DNA from: Bin80 sp026708685
GTDB lineage: Bacteria; Bacteroidota; Rhodothermia; Rhodothermales; Bin80
Length of the DNA stretch: 64,000 nt
Direction: 5' to 3'
NCBI GenBank assembly: GCA_965200955.1
Contig: OZ241742.1
Coordinates: 682,001 to 746,000, forward strand
Part shown: positions 9,308 through 17,609 of the stretch, piece by piece
Layout of the letters: each line of letters begins with the position of its first letter
How positions within the stretch are numbered: position 1 is the first letter of the stretch
The notes under the pieces: model-generated
Database searches by the model: none
Seen by the model: the letters and a program-made list of their open reading frames with translations, nothing else
What the model was told of the DNA's origin: nothing
Translations under genes and position numbers: made by a program

Positions 9308-9341
9308 GACCGACATTCCACTCGGGGTGTCGGTCTTTTTT
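9308..9341 (+). terminator. Rho-independent terminator after the initiator tRNA
   Basis: An 8-bp stem GACCGACA (9308-9315) with TGTCGGTC (9328-9335), a 12-nt loop and a run of six T directly after. It begins six bases beyond the tRNA discriminator, so it ends the single-gene tRNA transcript. Confidence 0.9.
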
Positions 9342-9699
9342 GTACTAAGATGCAAGACAAACCTAATGGTCAAAGTAAATTTCTATGTCCTCTCTGTCAT
9401 CAAAGTGAATTCAACAGAATTCATCTTGCCCGATGTTTGTCTACGTTATCTTTAAGTTGCATTAAGTTTTCTTCTCTTTCAGTTATACATGTCATCAAAG
9501 AGGTAATGACAAGTCACAATAACCTTCATATCCGTAGTGATTTCATCTCATATCGGAAGGTAGTTCTATATCCTTGATGTGTACAACTGAATCATAAAAC
9601 GCAGGAATGATCCATCCTATCAGATTAGATTCTCAACGATTCATCTTTTTCGGTGGCCGGTATCCCATCGGACTCCAAGACCACTCACTGACCTGAACG
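9342..9699. other. Intergenic region before rfbB, nothing recognised
   Basis: This stretch of about 360 bases follows the tRNA terminator. An open frame that reads out of the tRNA into it is an artefact. I see no RNA structure or repeat. It should contain the promoter of the dTDP-glucose dehydratase gene. Confidence 0.4.
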
Positions 9700-10782
9700 A
9701 TGCCTCTTCTTCAACATCAACCCAAGAGTATTCTGGTAACTGGAGGTGCGGGCTTCATTGGATCCAACTTTCTTCATCAAATCGTTCCAAAGCTTTCAGA
9801 TGCTTCTTTCGTCAACCTTGATAAGTTGACCTATGCAGGTAATCTCCTCAGTTTGCAGGACATTGAAAATGCTCCAAACTATCAATTTGTTCATGGAGAT
9901 ATCTGTGATTTGAATCTATTGAAACGTCTCTTTGAAGAGCATCAGTTTACAACGGTGATCCATTTTGCTGCTGAGAGCCATGTAGATAGATCCATCCACA
10001 CCCCATTGGAGTTTATTCAATCCAATGTTGCAGGGACAGCCAGTCTGTTGGAAGTAGCAAAGGATGCATGGATGTCTGAGTCCTCTTGTCGTGAGACCTA
10101 TCGTTTTTTGCATGTATCAACCGATGAGGTGTTTGGGGCTTTGGGGGCCGAAGGAAAATTCACAACGGACTCACCGTACGCACCACGATCACCCTATGCT
10201 GCTTCAAAAGCATCCGCAGATCATTTTGTACGTGCCTATGCAGAGACGTATGGTCTTCCAGTGATTATCTCCAACTGCTCCAATAACTATGGGCCTTATC
10301 AATTCCCTGAGAAATTGATTCCGCTTGCCATCGTAAGAGCTCTTGAGATGGAACCCATCCCGGTCTATTCAAAAGGGGAAAACGTTCGGGATTGGCTTCA
10401 TGTCCATGATCATTGTGATGCATTGCAATGCATCCTCTACTATGGCGAATGTGGAGAAACCTATCTGGTTGGTGGATTCGGCGAATCATCCAATCTGGAA
10501 TTACTACAATCACTATGTAACATGATAGATGAACAATTGCAGAGGCCCATCCACACAAGCCAGAGTCTTATCACCTTTGTTCAAGATCGTCCAGGTCATG
10601 ACTTCCGCTATGCGATTGATTCAAGCAAACTCACAACGGAGCTTGACTGGTTTCCTCGTTATTCCCTCCGTGACGGATTGAATGCAACGGTTCAATGGTA
10701 TTTGTCTCATTCATCATGGCTCAAGGCGGTCATGGATCAAAGTTATCGTGACTACCTAAAATCGCAATATGTGAGCCTATGA
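9700..10782 (+). CDS. rfbB: dTDP-glucose 4,6-dehydratase
   Basis: 360 residues, an extended SDR enzyme. The Rossmann motif is VTGGAGFIGSNFL near residue 14. FVHGDICD and AAESHVDRSI follow, then the catalytic STDEVFG threonine-aspartate-glutamate group and YAASKAS with the YxxxK pair near residue 165. NNYGPYQFPEKLIPL is the substrate loop typical of RmlB. It converts dTDP-glucose to dTDP-4-keto-6-deoxyglucose for rhamnose or other deoxysugars in surface polysaccharide. The rest of an rml cluster is not next to it. The stop overlaps the start of the following HAD gene as ATGA, so the two are coupled. Confidence 0.93.
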   Translation: MPLLQHQPKSILVTGGAGFIGSNFLHQIVPKLSDASFVNLDKLTYAGNLLSLQDIENAPNYQFVHGDICDLNLLKRLFEEHQFTTVIHFAAESHVDRSIHTPLEFIQSNVAGTASLLEVAKDAWMSESSCRETYRFLHVSTDEVFGALGAEGKFTTDSPYAPRSPYAASKASADHFVRAYAETYGLPVIISNCSNNYGPYQFPEKLIPLAIVRALEMEPIPVYSKGENVRDWLHVHDHCDALQCILYYGECGETYLVGGFGESSNLELLQSLCNMIDEQLQRPIHTSQSLITFVQDRPGHDFRYAIDSSKLTTELDWFPRYSLRDGLNATVQWYLSHSSWLKAVMDQSYRDYLKSQYVSL

Positions 10783-11456
10783 AGCTCCTTCTGTTTGATA
10801 TAGACGGAACACTGATCAAACCAATCTACTCAGGCCGTCAGCATATTGAAACAGTTCTTGAACAAGTATGCGGACAGCCCATTACGACACAAGGGGTTGC
10901 ATTTTCTGGACGAACAGATCCCCAAATCCTGAGAGATACCCTACGATTGGCGGGGTATTCTTCAACGATCATCAATGGGCTCATACCCATAGCCCTTGAA
11001 CAGTATGCAATGATTGCTACCTATTCTTCTGAAGAGGTAGTATTAATGGATGGGGTAGGGAAGCTGCTGGACTGTTTGGCATCAAAGTCAAACGTACAAC
11101 TTGCTCTCCTGACTGGAAATATCCGTGTCACGGCCTATCGAAAAATGGTTGCCGCGGATGTTGAACATCTCTTCCCCTTTGGTGCATTCGGATGTGATCA
11201 TGCCGATCGCAATCAACTTCCAGCGATCGCACAACAGCGGGCACTGCAGTACTGTGGACAACCCTTTACAGGCAAAGAGATTGTCATCATTGGTGATTCC
11301 ATTCACGATATTACCTGCGGACGAGAAGTTGGAGCCATGAGCGTGGCGGTGGCGACAGGCTTTACCAGTGTACAACAACTGAGGTCAGAAAACCCCCATG
11401 TACTGCTCCGAGATATGACCAATGTGTCGGAGTTCTGCAGATTAATTGGACTATAG
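10779..11456 (+). CDS. HAD-superfamily hydrolase (phosphatase)
   Basis: 225 residues. Motif I is LLFDIDGTLIKP at the start with the nucleophile and acid aspartates, motif II is LLTGN near residue 106, and motif III/IV is IIGDSIHDITCGREVGA near residue 171. The cap between motif I and II is helical, as in phosphoglycolate phosphatase-like enzymes. It is likely a small-molecule phosphatase of unknown substrate. It overlaps the upstream dehydratase by four bases. Whether it acts on a sugar phosphate of that pathway is only suggested by position. Confidence 0.88.
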   Translation: MKLLLFDIDGTLIKPIYSGRQHIETVLEQVCGQPITTQGVAFSGRTDPQILRDTLRLAGYSSTIINGLIPIALEQYAMIATYSSEEVVLMDGVGKLLDCLASKSNVQLALLTGNIRVTAYRKMVAADVEHLFPFGAFGCDHADRNQLPAIAQQRALQYCGQPFTGKEIVIIGDSIHDITCGREVGAMSVAVATGFTSVQQLRSENPHVLLRDMTNVSEFCRLIGL

Positions 11457-11487
11457 GAGGCTTACCTTAAAGAGCTGGATCCATCAT

Positions 11488-11994
11488 TCAATCCGATTCT
11501 GATGTCTGGTGAGAATCGGTAAGGTATACCAAGAGAGCATCACACGCACGACTCACAATGGTGTACACTTCTTCAAAGATTCCACTGTAATAAGGATCAG
11601 GAACCTCGTCCTGCGTTGACTCAGTATCAAAAGGACGTAACAACCTGATTTTATCAGCATATTGATGGTGAGGATCCAGTGCAAGCACATCGCGCAGGTT
11701 GCTACGATCCATCACTAGAATCAATTCACAGGTCTCAAGATCATTTCTGCTAATTTTTTGTCCACGAATATGGCGGAGAGAGAATCCGTGTTTTTCAGCA
11801 ACATGGCAAACGCGTGAGTCAGGTCGTTCCCCAAGATGCCAGCCACTGGTTCCAGAGGAGTCCACTTCTATCTCATCTTCAAGCCCGTGCTTTTTCAGCA
11901 GATACTGAAAATAGCCATGGGCAAGGGGGCTTCTACAGTGATTGCCCAAACACACAAACATGATGCGTCGGGGTGGAGGCGGAGATGATTTCAT
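11488..11994 (-). CDS. Low-molecular-weight protein tyrosine phosphatase
   Basis: 168 residues. The P-loop FVCLGNHCRSPLA near residue 14 fits CX5R(S/T), and the general acid loop is EVPDPYYSG near residue 130. The signature DSSGTSGWHLGERPD lies near residue 45. It hydrolyses phosphotyrosine, or possibly small aryl phosphates, in the cytoplasm. It converges with the HAD gene, with about 30 bases between the two stops, and has no operon partner. The N-terminal MKSSPPPPRRIM contains a run of prolines not found in the core fold; a start at the methionine of IMFVCLG is also possible. Confidence 0.93.
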   Translation of the reverse strand: MKSSPPPPRRIMFVCLGNHCRSPLAHGYFQYLLKKHGLEDEIEVDSSGTSGWHLGERPDSRVCHVAEKHGFSLRHIRGQKISRNDLETCELILVMDRSNLRDVLALDPHHQYADKIRLLRPFDTESTQDEVPDPYYSGIFEEVYTIVSRACDALLVYLTDSHQTSESD

Positions 11995-12464
11995 AGCGGT
12001 GTCTACTCACAAAACAAGGATTGGTTTTGAAATGTTCGTAACATTGGACAATAGTCAAGGGATGGCACACTATACTGTCAACAATTTTCCATTTGAGAAT
12101 GAGAAAATAGGCTAAGTGTAATTACAAATGTAGCCCTCTGTGCGAATAAAGATGACACACTTGGATTCACTAAATAGTGAATCCAAGTGTGGAGTGGATT
12201 TCGGTTTTTTCTTGTTTCATTGAAGTGACTTTATTTAATGCAATACCGAAGGGTATGTGGGGCCAAGTGTAGAACCAAACGTTCAACAAGATTTTGTCTA
12301 TAGTCACTTGAAACGATCACTATGACACTCAGTACAAGCATTTACTCCTTTACTTTCATTTTGGTAAAGTTGCACTAGAATTTGTGTCATTTTTATTGGC
12401 ACACGCCGTGTATTATCCAGTGTGAATTATTACCATAAATACTTTCTCTTAGTTGATATTACTG
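11995..12464. other. Long intergenic region with one strong hairpin
   Basis: 470 bases between divergent genes with no supported coding frame. Its one clear structure is the 14-bp inverted repeat at 12157-12190, listed separately. The remainder should carry the promoters of the phosphatase gene and of the small gene at 12465. Confidence 0.4.
12157..12190. repeat. Perfect 14-bp inverted repeat
   Basis: ACACTTGGATTCAC (12157-12170), a six-base loop TAAATA, then GTGAATCCAAGTGT. A T-run occurs only about 14 bases further on (TTTTTT at 12204-12209), so this is not a textbook terminator. It may be an operator, a bidirectional terminator variant or a small mobile-element end. Confidence 0.75.
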
Positions 12465-12734
12465 ATGACCTCCGAAAAACATATCAAACCAGAAGATGAG
12501 CTGAGCCGAAACTGGAAGACCTTTTGTGAAGCCCGAGAGCAGTTGGAAGCCGAACACTCTGGTCGCGTTGTTTTGCTACATAGAGGTGAGATCATAGCTA
12601 TCTATAATGATAGTGGCGATGCTTATAATATAGGGTGTGAAAAATATGGATTGGGCAACTTCTCCTATGAGTTCATCGGACAAAAACCAATCTCTCTGGG
12701 CATCCGTACGATGCTTATTCCAGAATCAACATAG
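12465..12734 (+). CDS. Small protein resembling DUF5678, partner of the next gene
   Basis: About 89 residues from ATG 12465 (an upstream TTG would add four residues). The segment HSGRVVLLHRGEIIAIYNDSGDAYNIGCEKYG looks like the short DUF5678-type fold ("...Gk.Vai..g.iva...d...a...a..."). Function is unknown. It lies 11 bases upstream of a retropepsin-like protease gene; small proteins of this kind are often found before such proteases, so the two probably work as a unit. No signal peptide or membrane segment is seen. Confidence 0.65.
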   Translation: MTSEKHIKPEDELSRNWKTFCEAREQLEAEHSGRVVLLHRGEIIAIYNDSGDAYNIGCEKYGLGNFSYEFIGQKPISLGIRTMLIPEST

Positions 12735-12745
12735 TACAATGCGTA

Positions 12746-13162
12746 ATGCCTTCGTTGACTGGAAATTTAGTCAATGGCGAGATTCTCTTTGATACATGGG
12801 TTTTTCCAACTACAAGAATCCATCATTCCGTCCAAAGACAACAAGATTACATTGCTCTTTTGGATACCGGTGCTCAACGCTCAATGATTTCCAATAAAAT
12901 TGTAAGTCAACTTGGCTTGCAATCCGTGGGGTATTCTTCACTTGTTGGAGTAACTGGCAAAACTTTTCAGGCTTCACGATTCAGAGTTCACATAGAAATC
13001 CAGATCTCCAATTCTGTTGGACAGGTTGATTCTCGGGGAAGAGACTTAGAGGCTGCTTTACTACCATATTCGCCTTATAATCATGATGTTATACTCGGAA
13101 TGGATTTTATTTCTCTGCTCCACCTTACCGTTCATGATGGTTCTTTCATTCTAAGTATTTAG
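12746..13162 (+). CDS. Retropepsin-like aspartic protease, single domain
   Basis: 138 residues. IALLDTGAQRSMISNKIV near residue 36 is the catalytic D-T/S-G flap-fold motif, and VILGMDFISLLHLTV near residue 115 matches the ILGxDFL strand found after the active site in retroviral-type proteases. One DTG per chain implies that it works as a homodimer. No signal peptide is seen, so it is probably cytoplasmic. Substrate unknown. It follows the DUF5678-like gene closely, likely in one transcript. Confidence 0.75.
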   Translation: MPSLTGNLVNGEILFDTWVFPTTRIHHSVQRQQDYIALLDTGAQRSMISNKIVSQLGLQSVGYSSLVGVTGKTFQASRFRVHIEIQISNSVGQVDSRGRDLEAALLPYSPYNHDVILGMDFISLLHLTVHDGSFILSI

Positions 13163-13510
13163 TGCCCGTCAGAAAAAAACTCATTATTGGAGATTTTGAC
13201 TTTCGACCTGCAATTTGATCAATTTTTGAAATGTTGGACCTCAATTCAATCATCGCACATGAAACTTGTATGGACGCGCGAGGTGTTCAACATGCAATAA
13301 ATGCACTTGGTGGATAAGTTGGAGTTTTGCTCATCAGGGAGGCAAAATATCTGGTAACTTAATGCGTGGGAGGCTTCTTGCTTGCCTGAAAATCGGAGTA
13401 TCTCCTGTTTTCGTATAAAACTCCTCACAACGCACTGGAATATCATTTTGTGGTAGAATCATTATATTCATTGGATTGACGAAACAACATATTTTTCACT
13501 TGCACCGCTG
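13163..13510. other. Intergenic region before xseA, nothing recognised
   Basis: About 350 bases. A 66-codon minus-strand frame here has no recognisable features. No hairpin terminator or RNA motif was found. It may contain decayed coding sequence. Confidence 0.35.
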
Positions 13511-14713
13511 ATGAATCAAAACCGGAAACAAGCCGCTATCCCTGTGGGAAAGTACGTGTCCAATTTGCGTGAGCATATCGGATCCTTTGGACATGCGTGG
13601 GTGGAAGGAGAGCTTTCAGAGCATACTGCAAGGAGGGGGCACTGGTATTTCACGATTGCCGATGAATCCAGTTCACTGAAATGCGTGATGTGGCAAAGCC
13701 GAACCCAGCATGTCAACTTCAAGCCTGAGCCTGGGCAATTGCTACGCGTCTATGGCTCTCCTACGGTCTATCCAAAGTACTGCCGCTTACAGTTTGATGT
13801 CAGAAAAATTGAACGCCGCCACACCACGGGAGATCTTCAGAAACGCTTCCTTGAACTTCAAAACAAATTTGCAAAAGAGGGGCTCTTTGATCCTGACAGG
13901 AAATCCATTCTCCCACGCCTTCCACGATGCATAGGAATTGCTACATCTGCAGAAGGTGCAGCACTTCAGGATATTCTCCGTATCCTGAGAGACCGTTATC
14001 CAGTGTGTCAGGTGATCCTTGCATCCGTACGGGTCCAGGGTCCTGGGGCTGCACCCGAAATAGCCGAAGCCATACAACAGTTTCATCGTCTTTCTACAGA
14101 TCGGCAGCCCGACCTGTTGATTATTGGGCGTGGAGGGGGCTCCCTTGAAGACTTGTGGGCATTTAACGAGGAAGTGGTAGCACGAGCCATCGCAGAATCG
14201 GAGATTCCGATTATCAGTGCAGTCGGGCATGAAACCGATACGACCATTGCTGATCTGGTTGCTGATGTACGGGCGGCCACGCCATCCCATGCCGCTCAAA
14301 CCGCCGTTCCTGAGTTGGCTGCAGTTGTTCAGCATGTTGATCGTCTGGAACAACAAATGCACACTCTCACCGCCGGTCGTATCACGGTCATGCGCCGTAG
14401 AGTCCACCAAATCACAGACTCATATTCATTCAATACTCCCATCAATATGGTACGAGATACCCAGCAGACAGTCCACAACTGCATAGACCAGTTGTATGAC
14501 GCTTGCTCAACCCGTATCCAGTCGTATAAACATCGGGTTGAAGTTCTGCAGGGGCAGATGAAAGCCCTTGACCCTAAGCTGCTTCTTCATCGTGGTTACG
14601 CACGAATTGAACATAATGGAGAATCTGTCCGTTCAAGCCGTCAATTGAAAACCAAGGATACCATTGAGATCCACTTTGGCGACGGTCATCGGGAAGCTAT
14701 CGTATCTGACTGA
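13511..14713 (+). CDS. xseA: Exodeoxyribonuclease VII large subunit
   Basis: 400 residues, the usual size. The N-terminal OB fold contains GELSEHTARRGHWYFTIAD and LKCVMW. The catalytic core has GIATSAEGAALQDIL, LLIIGRGGGSLEDLWAFNEE and ISAVGHETDTTIADLVADVRAATPSHAAQ, all highly conserved in XseA. A helical tail with coiled-coil character binds the small subunit. The complex degrades single-stranded DNA from both ends to oligonucleotides. The small subunit xseB lies 2 kb downstream, with a YjbQ-type gene and an opposite-strand SDR gene in between, so the usual xseA-xseB adjacency has been split. Confidence 0.97.
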   Translation: MNQNRKQAAIPVGKYVSNLREHIGSFGHAWVEGELSEHTARRGHWYFTIADESSSLKCVMWQSRTQHVNFKPEPGQLLRVYGSPTVYPKYCRLQFDVRKIERRHTTGDLQKRFLELQNKFAKEGLFDPDRKSILPRLPRCIGIATSAEGAALQDILRILRDRYPVCQVILASVRVQGPGAAPEIAEAIQQFHRLSTDRQPDLLIIGRGGGSLEDLWAFNEEVVARAIAESEIPIISAVGHETDTTIADLVADVRAATPSHAAQTAVPELAAVVQHVDRLEQQMHTLTAGRITVMRRRVHQITDSYSFNTPINMVRDTQQTVHNCIDQLYDACSTRIQSYKHRVEVLQGQMKALDPKLLLHRGYARIEHNGESVRSSRQLKTKDTIEIHFGDGHREAIVSD

Positions 14714-14948
14714 ATGTGCAGTTGATTGCAGTGTCATTTTGAGAAAGCGTTTGTATACCCCCATTTTTGATTATCATCCTGCTGAGTGCTCTCAAGGGCA
14801 TTTGTTGCTTGTTTGTAGGCTTACCACACGCGTCTTTCCTATCTGTTAATTAAAATTTGATCCCATCAATACCGAAACATCACCCATAGCCAAGACAATC
14901 CAAATTTCTCCAGCGTCACGCCTTGACATTAGAGATGTCTCGGATGCG

Positions 14949-15968
14949 TTGGAACAGCAGGGAGATTCCTTGAACTCCTTTGAAAAGATTGCTCTATCCT
15001 CATTGCATACCACCGCTGGGATGCTGGAACAATCTTTTGCTACCAAACTTGGCAATACGAGTGAAGGCATCCACAATCTCGTTCGATCTGCCCGTAGATT
15101 GTTTCCAGAGGGTGCACCCTACTGGCATGACCAAATGGAGTTCAGAGACGAACTCAGTCTTGAACAGCGTAAGTATGAACCTCTGAATGCAGACTCCCAT
15201 TTGGCATTCATCTGTTTGGGCCTCTGCAATAGCGTTCTCTACAACTATGATCCGAAGGATCCGATCTTTTTTATCGATCTGGATGGGGAGTTCCAAGGGA
15301 CCTATCGTTCCAGAAAATTACTGGCTATAGGCTATCATGATGTGAGTTGTGTTCATGAGAGATTCATCCCCGTTGAGATGCCAAAGCAAGATCGGTGTGC
15401 TTTGGATCTCAGTGGACATCTCCTAGATTTTCAAACGGTGATTGATCAGAACAAAATCCATCGTGGAGTGCTCACTTTTGAGTTGGATACTCAGGAGAAA
15501 CATGCAGGAGTAACTGTCAATGAGTTTGAAAACCTCTTAATGGAACGAGACATCACCGATGTACTCAAGAACCCACTCAAGTACATGCTCGGCAATGTAT
15601 CTGAATTTGCGAAGCATCCACTGTCACTGCCGAATAAAGCGAAAAAAGTGATGATGTATGAATTACATCAGGCCATTCGGGATGGACTTCGACTCGCCAG
15701 CCGGGGAGTATCAGCAGTGGAGCATATTGCCGAGAGGCTCGGAATGCAGCTGCCTCTACTTGAACATGCCGTTGATCTCATCGCAACTCCACTTGAAAAT
15801 CGATGGATGAATCTTGGGAATTCCATGCGATTTCTAATCAACGCCGAAGACAACGAAGAAACCGGACGGATCGTGACCGGGACCTACCAGAGTCCAATCC
15901 TCATTCAGTGGAGAAGGGCTGAATCCGATATCCGTCACCTGAAAGTGCGTCTACTCAAATTTTCGTAG
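14949..15968 (+). CDS. YjbQ/UPF0047-like domain with a C-terminal extension
   Basis: The first half matches the YjbQ family (secondary thiamine-phosphate synthase-like): SSLHTTAGML, then NADSHLAFICLG, and FIDLDGEFQGTYRSRK, which corresponds to the closing strand of that fold. About 190 more residues follow, ending LIQWRRAESDIRHLKVRLLKF, which looks like a second copy of the family's last strand. The coordinates use TTG 14949, but the coding pattern (ISPASRLDIRDVSDALE, a plausible first YjbQ strand) continues in frame up to a stop at 14847-14849 with no ATG, GTG or TTG. The real start is therefore either a rare ATT/ATC/ATA codon or has been lost. Function of the double-length form is unknown. 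Confidence 0.7.
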   Translation: MEQQGDSLNSFEKIALSSLHTTAGMLEQSFATKLGNTSEGIHNLVRSARRLFPEGAPYWHDQMEFRDELSLEQRKYEPLNADSHLAFICLGLCNSVLYNYDPKDPIFFIDLDGEFQGTYRSRKLLAIGYHDVSCVHERFIPVEMPKQDRCALDLSGHLLDFQTVIDQNKIHRGVLTFELDTQEKHAGVTVNEFENLLMERDITDVLKNPLKYMLGNVSEFAKHPLSLPNKAKKVMMYELHQAIRDGLRLASRGVSAVEHIAERLGMQLPLLEHAVDLIATPLENRWMNLGNSMRFLINAEDNEETGRIVTGTYQSPILIQWRRAESDIRHLKVRLLKFS

Positions 15969-15970
15969 AC

Positions 15971-16750
15971 TCAGATCAGAGATCTGGACTGTCCTCCATC
16001 CACATTCAGACAGGCTCCTGTGATCAGGCTGGCTCGGTCTGAAAGGAGGAACGCTACTGTATCACCAATTTCTTGTGCTGTACCGAATCGCCCAAGGGGG
16101 AGATTTTCGGCAATAAAGACCTTCATCCCTTCGGGATCACTTTTGACGCGCTTGTCCCATGACCCACCTGGGAACTGGATAGATCCCGGTGCAAGGGTAT
16201 TGACCCGGATACCATCTGGTGCAAGTTCAAGGGCCATGATTTTCGCGGCACTCATCAGTGCAGACTTGGTGGTGTTATAGATGGAAAGTCCTGGGCCACC
16301 TGCTTCTCGGCCAAAAATGGATCCGATAAACAAAATTGCCCCTGATCCATGACTTCGCATATGGGGAATCGCGGCACGAGTCGTACGGAGATGCATCTTT
16401 AAATTCAAGGTAAGAATATCATCCCAGTCCTGATCTGAAAGATCAGCAAATTGTCCACGGCGATTTCCTCCAGCATTGTTGACCAGAAGCTGAACGGTTC
16501 CATGGTGTTCAACCGCCGCCCGAATTAAGTTTTCGGGTTCTCCGGGAGCCGTTAAATCCGTAACATGCGCCAGAATGGGCACATCATGGGAGCTCAGAAT
16601 TTCTTCCTTTGCAGCTTGAAGCCCCTCTTCTCCTCTTGCACAAATGACAAGTTTGCATCCTTCGGCAGCCAGTTGCATGGCGATCGCTTTGCCGAGTCCT
16701 CGGCTGGCACCAGTGACGACAGCAACCTTGTTCTTAAGTCCTAAATCCAT
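15971..16750 (-). CDS. SDR-family oxidoreductase
   Basis: 259 residues, a classical short-chain dehydrogenase. TGASRGLGKAIA is the NAD(P) motif, VNNAGGN is the stabilising loop, and IFGREAGGPGLSIYNTTKSAL holds the serine/tyrosine/lysine region with YxxxK near residue 160. The ending LITGACLNVDGGQS is typical. The arginine in CARGEEG after the second strand suggests NADP(H) preference. The closest familiar relatives are 3-oxoacyl-ACP reductase-like SDRs; the substrate is not known. It is encoded convergently with the YjbQ-like gene, stop to stop, with two bases between them. Confidence 0.9.
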   Translation of the reverse strand: MDLGLKNKVAVVTGASRGLGKAIAMQLAAEGCKLVICARGEEGLQAAKEEILSSHDVPILAHVTDLTAPGEPENLIRAAVEHHGTVQLLVNNAGGNRRGQFADLSDQDWDDILTLNLKMHLRTTRAAIPHMRSHGSGAILFIGSIFGREAGGPGLSIYNTTKSALMSAAKIMALELAPDGIRVNTLAPGSIQFPGGSWDKRVKSDPEGMKVFIAENLPLGRFGTAQEIGDTVAFLLSDRASLITGACLNVDGGQSRSLI

Positions 16751-16822
16751 CCTTACAGTGATTAATGTGTATAATAACGAGAATATCGTTTCCCAAACTA
16801 ATTCCTAACTATCCAGATTTTC

Positions 16823-17083
16823 ATGATGAATGAGTCTCCAGAGCCTCAGGTATCCATTGATACGCTTATCAAGCGAATAGAGTCCATTTCGAAAACACTC
16901 GCTGAGGGTTCTAGTTCGTTGGAATCTAGTATAGACCAGTACGAAGAAGGAGTCCGACTAGCCAAAGAGTGTTTGCGTCGCCTTGGTGAAGCTGAACAGC
17001 GTGTTACTCAACTCAGAGATGCTTTAGAATCGGATTCAAATGAGCCAGAAACTCCAGATTCTGAACTTTTTCGCATAGACTGA
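16823..17083 (+). CDS. xseB: Exodeoxyribonuclease VII small subunit
   Basis: 86 residues, the right size for XseB. IDTLIKRIESISKTLAEGS and SLESSIDQYEEGVRLAKECLRRLGEAEQRV are the characteristic short helical pair (LE..l..YE.G..L...C...L..AE). It binds the tail of XseA. The start could be either of two adjacent ATG codons. Its TGA overlaps the next ATG as TGATG, so it is coupled to the following unknown gene rather than to xseA. Confidence 0.95.
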   Translation: MMNESPEPQVSIDTLIKRIESISKTLAEGSSSLESSIDQYEEGVRLAKECLRRLGEAEQRVTQLRDALESDSNEPETPDSELFRID

Positions 17084-17598
17084 TGAGTTCTTCAAACCAA
17101 CCATTCTTTCCTGATCTTTCCAAAGAGGCCCAGATTTGGATTACTCCGGTTGATGGCTCGGCAGAAGCTCTGAACAAGATCCTTGATCAGACACAAGCTT
17201 ATCTGACCAGATGGACCTCGCATGGACGCTCTATTGTCAGTTCGGCGATGCTGTACTCCGATCGATTTTTAATCGTTGCTGGGGAGATCCCAGGTGGTAA
17301 TGTAAGTGGGTGCGGGATTGATGCTCTGGTCCATGAGATAGCATCAATCGTCCGAACATATCAAGCTAAGATCTTGTCTCCTATATTCATCTTCTATCGT
17401 AGCCAGAATGGAGAGGTTGATTATGTAACACGAGGTCCATTTAGGGGCATGCTGTCTCAGGGTGTGATTTCCCATGAGACTCATGTGTTTAATACCGGAA
17501 TTCACACACTGGCACAACTTCGAGGGGGAGAGTTTGAACGTCCTCTTCCCGCGTCTGTCTATGCTAGGCTTTTTCGGGTTCCTGAAGCAATTTCGTAA
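17083..17598 (+). CDS. Conserved-looking protein of unknown function, cytoplasmic
   Basis: 171 residues, no signal peptide and no membrane helices. The sequence looks well-folded, with alternating strands (SAMLYSDRFLIVAGEIPGG, VSGCGIDALVHEIAS, KILSPIFIFYRSQNGEV). The pattern SGCGIDA is the most distinctive feature. I do not recognise the family. Similar-sized genes follow xseB in related lineages and are sometimes labelled ABC transporter ATPase, which this protein does not support because it has no Walker motifs. It shares TGATG with xseB. Confidence 0.75.
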   Translation: MSSSNQPFFPDLSKEAQIWITPVDGSAEALNKILDQTQAYLTRWTSHGRSIVSSAMLYSDRFLIVAGEIPGGNVSGCGIDALVHEIASIVRTYQAKILSPIFIFYRSQNGEVDYVTRGPFRGMLSQGVISHETHVFNTGIHTLAQLRGGEFERPLPASVYARLFRVPEAIS

Positions 17599-17609
17599 AC
17601 TCCCGTACG

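Noticed and set aside
9254..9577. 107-codon open frame starting in the tRNA
   Set aside because: It overlaps the 3' half of the tRNA and its terminator; composition is not that of a protein gene.
13787..14410. 207-codon minus-strand frame inside xseA
   Set aside because: It is antisense to strongly conserved xseA blocks and has no protein-family features.
17083..17598. ABC transporter ATPase label for the gene after xseB
   Set aside because: There are no Walker A or B motifs and no signature sequence.
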